Of a stretch of DNA of 64,000 bases, positions 56,283-63,965 are shown piece by piece. The translations under genes and the position numbers were made by a program. Positions within the stretch are counted from its first letter, which is position 1, and every line of letters begins with the position of its first letter. The DNA lies in contig NZ_VISM01000001.1 in the NCBI RefSeq assembly GCF_007827455.1, forward strand, positions 2,395,501 to 2,459,500, given 5' to 3'. Below the pieces are notes generated by a model. It saw nothing but the letters and a program-made list of their open reading frames with translations. It was not told the origin of the DNA and made no database searches. Origin of the DNA: Lutibacter sp. Hel_I_33_5 (GTDB lineage Bacteria > Bacteroidota > Bacteroidia > Flavobacteriales > Flavobacteriaceae).

Positions 56283-56549
56283 TTAATCTTCTATAACTTT
56301 TGAAACTACTAAATAACCGTTCTTTTCTTTCGGAAAGTTTTCTTTTATTATTGTGCGTTCTATTTCAGAACTTTTAACTACGATATCTTCTCGCAAATCA
56401 GTTAATGACACAGCGTTGTAATTGCCATTGCTAGAAGTATTGTTATCTGTATGTGCATTTTTAATTACATCAAATAATTGATTAACCGCTTCCGAAGGTT
56501 TCGCGCCTTTAATACTCGATAAAATATCGACTGTCATTATTTTACTCAT
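56283..56549 (-). CDS. gatC: Asp/Glu-tRNA amidotransferase subunit C
   Basis: GatC is the small belt subunit that wraps around GatA and contacts GatB. This 88-residue version is diverged at the N-terminus but keeps the C-terminal pattern LTDLREDIVVKSSEIERTIIKENFPKE-NGYLVVSKVIED (LREDxxxxS, FPxxxxGYxxVxxVIE). Its place at the head of the gat operon supports the call. It lies 24 bases downstream of the attenuator terminator stem, so its expression depends on read-through. Confidence 0.88.
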   Translation of the reverse strand: MSKIMTVDILSSIKGAKPSEAVNQLFDVIKNAHTDNNTSSNGNYNAVSLTDLREDIVVKSSEIERTIIKENFPKEKNGYLVVSKVIED

Positions 56550-56572
56550 ATGCTTTAATATCTATAATTAAT

Positions 56573-56600
56573 AAAAAAGCCTTCCAAATTTGGAAGGCTT
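56573..56600 (-). terminator. Attenuator terminator upstream of gatC
   Basis: On the minus strand AAGCCTTCCAAA (56600-56589) pairs perfectly with TTTGGAAGGCTT (56588-56577) and runs into six T. The 5' arm of this stem can instead pair with TGGAAGG at 56631-56625. Confidence 0.92.
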
Positions 56601-56631
56601 TATTTATATATGTTTAAACAACAACCTTCCA
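56589..56631 (-). promoter_or_regulatory. Antiterminator region of the gat attenuator
   Basis: TGGAAGG (56631-56625, just after the leader stop codon) is complementary to CCTTCCA (56597-56591) in the terminator 5' arm. The adjacent TTGTTGTT (56624-56617) is complementary to AACAACAA (56670-56663) within the Asn codons. These are the region 1:2 and 2:3 pairings of a classical attenuator. Confidence 0.85.
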
Positions 56632-56634
56632 GTC

Positions 56635-56682
56635 CTAACAATTAGGATTATTGAAATTATTATTGTTGTTATTATGTTTCAT
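56635..56682 (-). CDS. Asn-rich leader peptide of the gatCAB/aspS operon
   Basis: The reading frame is MKHNNNNNNFNNPNC followed by TAG: 15 residues, nine of them Asn, including six in a row (AAT AAC AAC AAT AAT AAT). It begins about 15 bases after the expected transcription start, is followed within 4 bases by the antiterminator, and stops before gatC. The Asn codons are the expected sensor: low Asn-tRNA stalls the ribosome there and favours read-through. No Gln codon is present, which argues that the operon senses Asn and not Gln. The peptide itself probably has no function. Confidence 0.9.
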   Translation of the reverse strand: MKHNNNNNNFNNPNC

Positions 56683-56702
56683 TTTTGTTTAAAAATTGGT
56701 GG

Positions 56703-56732
56703 CAAATATATATAGAATTGTTTTGCTCACAA
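56703..56732 (-). promoter_or_regulatory. Promoter of the gat leader and operon
   Basis: On the minus strand TTG (56732-56730), exactly 19 bases and TATATTTG (56710-56703) form a full Bacteroidota consensus. The start site is expected near 56696. Confidence 0.85.
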
Positions 56733-57009
56733 TTTATTTTTTTAAAATATTTAATCTTTTTATTATTTAAAAATACACCAATAATCTGATCAAAAATTAT
56801 TGGTGTAGTAATCAATTCAAATAGTTATACAAAAGTTTGTATTTCTATGCAAATAACTAATTATTAGTTATTAAAATAAAGTTAAATATTAATTATAGTT
56901 ATATATTGAAACTAAATTATTTATAATTATAATAAAAAATTAATTCTTTACTTATTTTACTCTAATCATATTACAATCTATTATATAGTTAAAAAAAAAT
57001 ATAAGAATA
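56733..57009. other. AT-rich spacer with three inverted repeats between the gat and trp promoters
   Basis: The 277 bases contain no convincing gene. Three perfect inverted repeats lie in it: TACACCAATAAT/ATTATTGGTGTA (56774-56785, 56096-type partner at 56796-56807), ATACAAA-ag-TTTGTAT (56827-56842), and AATAACTAAT-t-ATTAGTTATT (56852-56872). The first is followed by five T on the minus strand, so it could end an unknown minus-strand transcript. Operators for a repressor are another reading. Confidence 0.5.
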
Positions 57010-57041
57010 TTTGTTCAAATAGATTTAGGTCTCTACATTTG
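57010..57041 (+). promoter_or_regulatory. trp operon promoter
   Basis: TTTG (57010-57013), 20 bases and TACATTTG (57034-57041) match the Bacteroidota consensus. Transcription should start just before or at the leader peptide ATG, so the leader is almost leaderless. Confidence 0.82.
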
Positions 57042-57048
57042 CCATTCA

Positions 57049-57096
57049 ATGATGAAACAAATAAACATATGGTGGTGGAACTCTCTTAATCAATAA
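57049..57096 (+). CDS. trpL: trp leader peptide
   Basis: The frame reads MMKQINIWWWNSLNQ and TAA; the second ATG (57052) may be the real start. Three consecutive TGG codons are the Trp sensor. GTGAGA immediately after the stop (57097-57102) can pair with TCTCAC in the terminator loop region, and CATATGG over the first Trp codon can pair with CCTATATG at 57109-57116. This is the standard arrangement for Trp-dependent attenuation. Confidence 0.92.
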   Translation: MMKQINIWWWNSLNQ

Positions 57097-57130
57097 GTGA
57101 GAATAGATCCTATATGTAAAAAATAAAGAA

Positions 57131-57159
57131 AAGGCTTATCTCACGATAAGCCTTTTTTT
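57131..57159 (+). terminator. trp attenuator terminator
   Basis: AAGGCTTATC (57131-57140), loop TCAC and GATAAGCCTT (57145-57154) form a perfect 10-base stem followed by T to 57159. It lies 31 bases upstream of trpE. Confidence 0.93.
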
Positions 57160-57190
57160 ATAATACGCTTTTTTTGAAGCAAAACATAAA

Positions 57191-58582
57191 ATGAAAAAAT
57201 TACAATTTAAGACAACAAGTAAAAAACGGATATCGGATACTGTAACACCAGTAGGTTTGTATTTGCGTTTTAGAGATAAATATGCGAATTCACTTTTACT
57301 AGAAAGTTCAGATTATCATAGTAAAGAAGAAAGTTTTTCTTTTATATGTATTGAGCCTGTAGTTTCAATGAAGGCTGATAAAAATCAGTTTACGGTTACA
57401 CATAAAGGAGTAGAGTTGTCTAAAAATACAATAGATAGAAGTTTTTTCGATTTATTTACTGATTTTTCTAAGACGATAGATTTAGATTGTGATGATGAAC
57501 TAAAATCATTTAATGGCTTATATGGTTATACAACCTATGATTCCGTTAAATATTTCGAAACTGTTCAGTTAAATAATCCTGATGCACCTTCTGCAATTCC
57601 AGAAATGCAGTATAGTTTTTATCGATTTATTATTGCTATCAATCATTTTAATGATGAAATGACCTTGATAGAAAATATAGAAGAAGGTACCGAATCAAGA
57701 ATTTCTGAAGTAGAAACGATTATAGAATCTCAAGTTTTTAACACCAACACATTTGATATTGTAGATGATGAAACTTCAAATTGTACAAACGAAGATTTTA
57801 AAGAATATGTAAGAAAAGCAAAATCTCATTGTAAAAGAGGAGATGTTTTTCAGTTGGTTTTATCACGTCAGTTTCAACAAAAATTTAAAGGAGATGAATT
57901 CAATGTTTATCGAGCTTTGCGTTCTATAAATCCGTCACCCTATTTATTTTATTTTGATTATGGTTCTTTTAAATTGATGGGATCATCACCTGAAGCACAG
58001 ATAAAAATATCTGCAGGAAAAGCAACCATCAATCCAATTGCTGGTACGTTTAGAAGAACTGGTGATATGGCTGAGGATATTAAACTTGGTAAAAAACTTT
58101 CTGAAGATAAAAAGGAAACTGCTGAGCATGTAATGTTGGTAGATTTAGCGCGTAACGATTTAAGTAAACATGCTGATAATGTAACTGTAGAGGTTTTTAA
58201 AGAAGTGCAATATTTTAGTCATGTTATTCATTTAGTTTCTACCATAGAAGGAAAAATTAAAGGAAAACCAATAGAAATTGTTGGCGATACTTTTCCTGCA
58301 GGAACCTTAAGCGGCGCGCCAAAATATAAAGCGATGGAGCTCATTAATAAATACGAAAATCAGTCTCGAGGATTTTATGGCGGAGCAGTAGGAATTATTG
58401 GTTTAGATGGTTCTGTTAATTTAGCAATTGCAATTCGTTCTTTTGTGAGTAAAAGTAATGTGTTGTATTATCAAGCTGGAGCAGGAATTGTAATTCATTC
58501 TGATGAAGAAAAAGAATTACAAGAAGTAAATAATAAGTTGGCAGCGTTGAAAAAAGCGTTGACTTTAGCAGAAAATATATAA
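57191..58582 (+). CDS. trpE: Anthranilate synthase component I
   Basis: TrpE converts chorismate to anthranilate with ammonia from TrpG. The C-terminal chorismate-binding fold shows GDVFQLVLSRQF, SPYLFYFDYGSFKLMGSSPE, the catalytic INPIAGTFRRTG and FPAGTLSGAPKYKAMELI. The N-terminal LLESSDYHSKEESFSFI corresponds to the Trp feedback site (the LLES motif). The length of 463 residues is normal. It is the first structural gene after the trpL attenuator. Confidence 0.95.
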   Translation: MKKLQFKTTSKKRISDTVTPVGLYLRFRDKYANSLLLESSDYHSKEESFSFICIEPVVSMKADKNQFTVTHKGVELSKNTIDRSFFDLFTDFSKTIDLDCDDELKSFNGLYGYTTYDSVKYFETVQLNNPDAPSAIPEMQYSFYRFIIAINHFNDEMTLIENIEEGTESRISEVETIIESQVFNTNTFDIVDDETSNCTNEDFKEYVRKAKSHCKRGDVFQLVLSRQFQQKFKGDEFNVYRALRSINPSPYLFYFDYGSFKLMGSSPEAQIKISAGKATINPIAGTFRRTGDMAEDIKLGKKLSEDKKETAEHVMLVDLARNDLSKHADNVTVEVFKEVQYFSHVIHLVSTIEGKIKGKPIEIVGDTFPAGTLSGAPKYKAMELINKYENQSRGFYGGAVGIIGLDGSVNLAIAIRSFVSKSNVLYYQAGAGIVIHSDEEKELQEVNNKLAALKKALTLAENI

Positions 58583-58583
58583 A

Positions 58584-59513
58584 ATGAAAAACATTCTATT
58601 TTTATGTTTGTTGATATTTCTAGTTTCTTGTAATAAAAACAAGAAATATGTTGAAGAAGCTATAGAAATAATTGAAAACAATTCGATTAGAAAAGATTCA
58701 ATAAATTGGAATTCTTTTAAAAGCAACTTGTTAGAAGAGATTAAGAAAGAAGATGACTTGACAGAGTTACATGCTTTAATTAGCAAAGCCTTATATGGTT
58801 TAGGAGATAATCATAGTTTTTTATTAACTAAAGATGTTCAAGCTAAAATTTTTAATGATAGAAACCCAATTCCAAGAGTTTATTCAGATACAATTTCTGA
58901 TAAAATAGGTTACATAAAAATACCACAATTTTTAGGAAATGATAGACAAGTAAATCAGTTTGCAAATGATATTCAAGATGAAATAAAATGGTTAGATAGT
59001 TATGATTTAAATAACTATATTATTGATTTAAGAGGAAATACAGGAGGAAATATGTTTCCTATGTATTTAGGTTTAGCTCCAATTTTAGGTACTGATGTTT
59101 CAGGGTTTTTTAAAATGACAAACGATAAATTATTGCCTTGGAGTTATAAAAGTAACAGTGTTTTTGTAGGAGATGAAAAAATGTTAGAAATAGAAGATTC
59201 GTATTCTTTAAAATCGGATATTCATAAAATTGCTGTTTTAATTGATGGAGAGACTGGTAGTTCTGGTGAAGCAATTGCGATTGCTTTTAAAGGAATGAAA
59301 AACACAAAGTTTTTTGGTCAATCAACTTATGGAATTTCTACAGGAAATGATGTCTTTGTGTTAAGCGATGGCACAAAAATGGTTTTAACAACAAGTATTT
59401 TTGTAGATAGAAATAAAAAAATATACGGAGGTAAAGTTGAACCAGATGCTATAACATACCAACCGAAAAAAGAAGCTATAGAATGGTTGTTAAATACCAA
59501 CACTAATAAATAA
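58584..59513 (+). CDS. S41-family peptidase-like lipoprotein inside the trp operon
   Basis: The N-terminus is a lipoprotein signal (FLVSCNKN, Cys near residue 16). The rest resembles the C-terminal processing peptidase core: YIIDLRGNTGGNMFPMYLG, the nucleophile segment ETGSSGEAIAIAFKG, and FFGQSTYGISTGND. In CtpA/Prc-type enzymes a catalytic Lys follows TFG; here that stretch is TYGIS, so the dyad may be absent or the enzyme may be of the tricorn-like S41B type. No PDZ domain is visible in the 309 residues. It sits 1 base after trpE and 3 bases before trpG, so it is surely co-transcribed. A link to Trp synthesis is not obvious. Confidence 0.78.
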   Translation: MKNILFLCLLIFLVSCNKNKKYVEEAIEIIENNSIRKDSINWNSFKSNLLEEIKKEDDLTELHALISKALYGLGDNHSFLLTKDVQAKIFNDRNPIPRVYSDTISDKIGYIKIPQFLGNDRQVNQFANDIQDEIKWLDSYDLNNYIIDLRGNTGGNMFPMYLGLAPILGTDVSGFFKMTNDKLLPWSYKSNSVFVGDEKMLEIEDSYSLKSDIHKIAVLIDGETGSSGEAIAIAFKGMKNTKFFGQSTYGISTGNDVFVLSDGTKMVLTTSIFVDRNKKIYGGKVEPDAITYQPKKEAIEWLLNTNTNK

Positions 59514-59516
59514 AAA

Positions 59517-60101
59517 ATGAAAATATTAATTTTAGATAATTACGATTCTTTTACCTATAACTTGGTTCATATGGTAGAGAAAATTACTGGCAATTTTCCT
59601 GCAGTTTTTAGAAATGATGAAATCAGTATTGACGCCATAAATAACTACGATTTAATTATGCTGTCTCCAGGACCAGGAATTCCGGATGAAGCTGGAATAT
59701 TAAAGGAAGTTATTAAGACGTATGCTGGTAGAAAACCAATTTTTGGAGTATGTCTTGGTTTACAAGCCATCACAGAAGTTTTTGGAGGTAAAATCATTAA
59801 CCTAGAAGAAGTTTTTCATGGAGTTGCAACCGAAATGAGGGTCATAGATCCATCAAGTGTTATTTTTAAAGATATTCATGAAACGTTCTTAGCAGCACGT
59901 TATCATTCTTGGTTAGCTTCAGATGAAGGTTTTCCTGAGCAAATTAAAGTAACTGCAAGAGATGAAGATGGGGGAATTCAAGCAATTGAACATAAAGAAT
60001 ATCAAATAAGTGCAGTGCAGTTTCACCCAGAATCTATTTTAACGGAAGTTGGTGAGCAGATTGTTACAAATTTTATTCAAAGCTGTAAACCAAGAGCTTA
60101 A
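59517..60101 (+). CDS. trpG: Anthranilate synthase component II (glutamine amidotransferase)
   Basis: TrpG supplies ammonia from glutamine to TrpE. The class I amidotransferase triad is complete: Cys in FGVCLGLQAI, and His and Glu in QFHPESILTE. The N-terminal NYDSFTYNLVHM and the oxyanion SPGPGIPDEAG are typical. The length of 194 residues means it is not fused to TrpD, unlike in enterobacteria. In some bacteria this subunit also serves PabB. Confidence 0.95.
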   Translation: MKILILDNYDSFTYNLVHMVEKITGNFPAVFRNDEISIDAINNYDLIMLSPGPGIPDEAGILKEVIKTYAGRKPIFGVCLGLQAITEVFGGKIINLEEVFHGVATEMRVIDPSSVIFKDIHETFLAARYHSWLASDEGFPEQIKVTARDEDGGIQAIEHKEYQISAVQFHPESILTEVGEQIVTNFIQSCKPRA

Positions 60102-60118
60102 AGCGAAAAGCCAATAGA

Positions 60119-61108
60119 ATGAAAGAAATACTAAATAAATTATATCAACATAAAAGGTTATCAAAATCTGAAGCAAAACAAATCTTGATAGATATTGCCG
60201 CAGAAAAATATAACGATGCGCATTTGTCGTCTTTTTTAACGGTGTTTATGATGCGCCCAATTACAGTTGATGAACTTTCAGGGTTTAGAAATGCGTTAAA
60301 AGAATTAGCGATAAAAGTAGATTTTTCAGACTATAATACCATTGATATTGTTGGTACTGGTGGTGATGGAAAAGACACGTTTAATATATCAACTTTAACT
60401 TCTTTTATAGTTGCAGGAACTGGCCAGAAAGTTGCAAAACATGGTAATTATTCTGTGTCTTCGCAATCAGGTTCTTCAGATATGTTAGAAAGTTTTGGTT
60501 ATGAATTTACTAATGATGAATCAATTTTAAAAAGTCATTTAGAAAAAGCTAATATTTGTTTTTTGCATGCACCAAAATTTCATCCAGCTATGAAAGCAGT
60601 TGGGCAAACAAGGAAAGCGCTAAAATTAAAAACGTTTTTTAATATGTTAGGACCATTGGTAAATCCGAGTTCACCTCAAAATCAATTATTAGGAACATTT
60701 AACTTGGAAGTTGCACGTTTGTATAATTATATTTTGCAAGAAGAAAATTCTAATTACGGAATTGTGCATGCTTTAGATGGTTATGATGAAATTTCCCTAA
60801 CTGGGGGATTTAAATTGTTTACCAAAAATGGAGAGCAATTAATTAATCCGGAAGATTTAGGGCAAAAAAGGTTGCAACAATCAGATATTTTTGGAGGTAA
60901 TTCTGTAGCTGATGCAGCAAGGATTTTCAAAACTATTATTGATGGAAATGGAACTGATGCACAAAATTCTGTAGTATTAACAAATACAGCTTTTGCATTA
61001 CAAATAGTTGATGAAACAAAGAGTTTTGAAAATGCATATGAAGAAGCTAAAGATTCGTTATTTGGATTAAAAGCAAAAAGGACTTTAGAAAAACTAGTAA
61101 ATATTTAA
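60119..61108 (+). CDS. trpD: Anthranilate phosphoribosyltransferase
   Basis: TrpD joins anthranilate to PRPP. The PRPP motif DIVGTGGDGKDTFNIST, the KHGNYSVSSQSGSSD stretch and LGPLVNPSSPQNQLLGTF are family signatures. The length of 329 residues is normal. It follows trpG by 17 bases, and a previously easy-to-miss 58-codon gene starts one base after its stop. Confidence 0.95.
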   Translation: MKEILNKLYQHKRLSKSEAKQILIDIAAEKYNDAHLSSFLTVFMMRPITVDELSGFRNALKELAIKVDFSDYNTIDIVGTGGDGKDTFNISTLTSFIVAGTGQKVAKHGNYSVSSQSGSSDMLESFGYEFTNDESILKSHLEKANICFLHAPKFHPAMKAVGQTRKALKLKTFFNMLGPLVNPSSPQNQLLGTFNLEVARLYNYILQEENSNYGIVHALDGYDEISLTGGFKLFTKNGEQLINPEDLGQKRLQQSDIFGGNSVADAARIFKTIIDGNGTDAQNSVVLTNTAFALQIVDETKSFENAYEEAKDSLFGLKAKRTLEKLVNI

Positions 61109-61109
61109 A

Positions 61110-61286
61110 ATGAAGAAAAAAAGTGATTTAATATCTATTATCCCTGCATTTTTATTAATGGGGACAGCTTTGGGTATTCAAACTCAGAATATTTTAAAAC
61201 ATTCAATAATTGGGTTAATAGTTGGAATAATAGTTTACTTTTTCTTAACAAATAGAAATAAAAGAATAAATAAAACGAAGTCATAA
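61110..61286 (+). CDS. 58-residue membrane protein between trpD and trpC
   Basis: The ATG at 61110 is one base after the trpD stop and the TAA at 61284-61286 is one base before the trpC ATG, so the frame fills the gap exactly. The product has two hydrophobic segments (LISIIPAFLLMGTALGI and IIGLIVGIIVYFFL) and a basic tail (NRNKRINKTKS), consistent with a hairpin membrane protein. I do not recognise the family. The tight packing argues for a real, co-expressed gene. Confidence 0.72.
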   Translation: MKKKSDLISIIPAFLLMGTALGIQTQNILKHSIIGLIVGIIVYFFLTNRNKRINKTKS

Positions 61287-61287
61287 T

Positions 61288-62076
61288 ATGACAATACTCG
61301 ATAAAATAATAGCCTTCAAAAAGAAGGAAATAACAAAAATAAAAACAGAAGTTCCTGTTAAAAAATTGGTAGAAAGTCCAAAGTTTAAAAGAACACCTTT
61401 GTCGTTAAAAAAGTCGTTGTTAGAAGTTGGTTCTACAGGAATTATTGCAGAGTTTAAACGTCAATCGCCATCAAAAGGAATTATTAATGACAAGGCTACA
61501 ATTACTGATGTAACAAATGGATATTTGGATGCTAATGTTGCAGCTCAATCCATTTTAACAGATACTTCATTTTTTGGAGGTACGATGGCAGATTTAATGG
61601 AAGCGAGAATTATTAATCAACAAAAACCAATTTTACGGAAAGATTTTGTTGTGGATGGATTTCAAATTGTTGAAGCAAAAGCAATTGGAGCTGATGTAAT
61701 TCTATTGATAGCAACCTGTTTAACTGCTCAGGAATTAAAAAATTACGGACAACTTGCAACTGATCTTGGAATGGAAGTTTTGTATGAAGTACATACCAAA
61801 GAAGATTTAGATAAGATTAATGATTTGGATGGGAAAATCATCGGAATTAATAATAGAAATCTAAAAACCTTTAAGGTAGATTTAGAGCATTCAATCGCTT
61901 TAGCGAATCAAATTCCTGATACTTGTGTTAAAGTTTCTGAAAGTGGAATTTCTGACCCAAAAATTATTACAGGTTTAAAAGAGTTTGGATTTCATGGTTT
62001 TTTAATCGGAGAAAATTTCATGAAAACCGATAATCCAGGTGAAGCTTGTCAAGAATTTATCAGTCAAATTCGATAA
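61288..62076 (+). CDS. trpC: Indole-3-glycerol phosphate synthase
   Basis: TrpC closes the indole ring. Motifs: EFKRQSPSKGIIN with the catalytic Lys, PILRKDFVVDGFQIVEA, GINNRNLKTFKVDL and VSESGISDPK. The length of 262 residues is the monofunctional form. It starts 1 base after the 58-residue gene and is followed after 2 bases by trpF. Confidence 0.95.
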   Translation: MTILDKIIAFKKKEITKIKTEVPVKKLVESPKFKRTPLSLKKSLLEVGSTGIIAEFKRQSPSKGIINDKATITDVTNGYLDANVAAQSILTDTSFFGGTMADLMEARIINQQKPILRKDFVVDGFQIVEAKAIGADVILLIATCLTAQELKNYGQLATDLGMEVLYEVHTKEDLDKINDLDGKIIGINNRNLKTFKVDLEHSIALANQIPDTCVKVSESGISDPKIITGLKEFGFHGFLIGENFMKTDNPGEACQEFISQIR

Positions 62077-62078
62077 TT

Positions 62079-62768
62079 ATGAAGCTGAAAGTTTGTGGAA
62101 TGAAATATCTAGAAAATATCCAACAAGTTGCTGAGTTGCAACCTGAGTATTTGGGTTTTATTTTCTATGATAAATCGAAACGTAATTTTGAAGGAATCAT
62201 TCCTGAATTCCCAAAATCAATTAAGAAAACAGGTGTTTTTGTTAATGAATATATAGAGATTTTAATTTCTATGGTTGAAGAATATCAGTTAGAGGCAATT
62301 CAGTTACATGGGGATGAATCTGTAGAATATATTAATAAATTAAGAAATCAATTAGCAGAAAGAAGAGCCTTGTTTATTGAAGAAAATAAGCAGATAAGAA
62401 AGAAAAAAAATCAACATTTTATTTCTAAATCACCAATTGAAATTATAAAAGTATTTGGTATTAAAGATGAATTTAATTTTGATGTTTTAAAACCTTATGA
62501 AGATGTAGTTGATTTCTTTTTGTTTGATACTAAAGGAAAAGAAAGAGGAGGGAATGGTGTTGTTTTTAATTGGGAAGTATTAAAAAATTATCCATCCAAA
62601 AAACCATTTTTTTTAAGCGGAGGAATCGGTTTAGAACAATTAAAAGAAGTAAAAGAGATTTTAAATACTGAGTTACCAATTTATGCAGTTGATGTTAATA
62701 GTCAATTTGAAATTAAACCAGGATTAAAATCTATAGAAAATATAAAGAAGTTTAAAAATGAAATTTAA
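62079..62768 (+). CDS. trpF: Phosphoribosylanthranilate isomerase with a charged insert
   Basis: TrpF isomerises phosphoribosylanthranilate. The start at ATG 62079 gives [10 protein letters not shown] with the catalytic Cys in the KVCGM motif; an upstream in-frame TTG inside trpC is not needed. Other signatures are [25 protein letters not shown] and [11 protein letters not shown]. The length of 229 residues is about 25 above average because of a highly charged stretch at residues 89-118 ([20 protein letters not shown]) between two beta strands of the barrel. The last 11 bases overlap trpB. Confidence 0.92.
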   Translation: MKLKVCGMKYLENIQQVAELQPEYLGFIFYDKSKRNFEGIIPEFPKSIKKTGVFVNEYIEILISMVEEYQLEAIQLHGDESVEYINKLRNQLAERRALFIEENKQIRKKKNQHFISKSPIEIIKVFGIKDEFNFDVLKPYEDVVDFFLFDTKGKERGGNGVVFNWEVLKNYPSKKPFFLSGGIGLEQLKEVKEILNTELPIYAVDVNSQFEIKPGLKSIENIKKFKNEI

Positions 62769-63936
62769 ACCTACAAAAGAAGGGTATTACGGACAGTTTG
62801 GAGGCGCATTTATCCCTGAGTTATTATATCCTAATGTGAAAGAATTAGAAGATAATTATATTCAAATTATCGAATCTTCTGAGTTTCAAAAAGAGTATAA
62901 ATCGTTGTTGAAGGATTATGTTGGTCGTCCAACACCATTGTATTTAGCAAAACGATTATCAGAAAAATATGGTGTTACTATTTACCTAAAAAGAGAAGAT
63001 TTAAATCATACAGGAGCGCATAAAGTAAACAATACGGTTGGTCAAATTCTTATAGCAAAAAAATTAGGTAAAACTAAAATTATTGCTGAAACTGGAGCGG
63101 GACAACATGGAGTTGCAACTGCAACTGTTTGCGCTTTAATGGGATTAGAATGTACTGTTTTTATGGGGGAGATTGATATTAAACGTCAAGCGCCCAATGT
63201 TGCTAGAATGAAAATGTTAGGAGCAAAAGTTGTTGCTGCCACAAGCGGAAGTAAAACGTTAAAAGATGCTACTAATGAAGCAATTCGTTACTGGATTCAG
63301 AATCCTGAAACCTATTATTTAATTGGTTCTGTAGTTGGGCCACATCCTTATCCAGATATGGTAGCGCGTTTACAAGCTATTATTTCTGAAGAAATGAAAT
63401 GGCAATTAAAAGAACAAACTGGTAAAGAAAATCCGGACACGGTAATTGCTTGTGTTGGTGGTGGTTCTAATGCGGCTGGTGCTTTTTATCATTATTTAGA
63501 GGATGATAAAGTTGAGTTAATTGCTGTTGAAGCTGCAGGTTTAGGAGTTCATTCCGGAGAAAGTGCTGCTACTTCTCAATTAGGAGAAGTTGGTGTAATC
63601 CATGGAAGTAAAACTATTTTAATGCAAGATGATTATGGTCAAATAGTTGAACCATATTCAATTTCTGCAGGATTGGATTATCCTGGAGTTGGCCCTTTAC
63701 ATGCCTATTTATTTGAAAGTAAACGAGCTGAATTTATGAATGCGACTGATAAAGAAGCATTAGATGCTGCTTATGAATTAACTAAAATTGAAGGAATTAT
63801 TCCTGCATTAGAAAGCGCCCATGCATTGGCTGTTTTACCTAAGATGAATTTAAGAAAAGATCAAGTTGTTATTGTTAATTTATCGGGTAGAGGAGACAAA
63901 GATTTAGAAACGTATATTAAACATTTAAGCGATTAG
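62758..63936 (+). CDS. trpB: Tryptophan synthase beta subunit
   Basis: TrpB condenses indole with serine on PLP. The PLP lysine is in [15 protein letters not shown], the catalytic Glu in [12 protein letters not shown], and the phosphate-binding loop is [20 protein letters not shown] and the C-terminal [12 protein letters not shown] complete the site. At 392 residues it is the standard TrpB1 form that pairs with TrpA, whose gene follows. Confidence 0.96.
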   Translation: MKFKPTKEGYYGQFGGAFIPELLYPNVKELEDNYIQIIESSEFQKEYKSLLKDYVGRPTPLYLAKRLSEKYGVTIYLKREDLNHTGAHKVNNTVGQILIAKKLGKTKIIAETGAGQHGVATATVCALMGLECTVFMGEIDIKRQAPNVARMKMLGAKVVAATSGSKTLKDATNEAIRYWIQNPETYYLIGSVVGPHPYPDMVARLQAIISEEMKWQLKEQTGKENPDTVIACVGGGSNAAGAFYHYLEDDKVELIAVEAAGLGVHSGESAATSQLGEVGVIHGSKTILMQDDYGQIVEPYSISAGLDYPGVGPLHAYLFESKRAEFMNATDKEALDAAYELTKIEGIIPALESAHALAVLPKMNLRKDQVVIVNLSGRGDKDLETYIKHLSD

Positions 63937-63965
63937 CCATTAGCTAAAAGCCAAAAGCTTTAGAA

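Noticed and set aside
62046..62078. TTG start of trpF inside trpC.
   Set aside because: The extra 11 residues are not TrpF-like, and the ATG at 62079 begins exactly at the conserved KLKVCGM strand.
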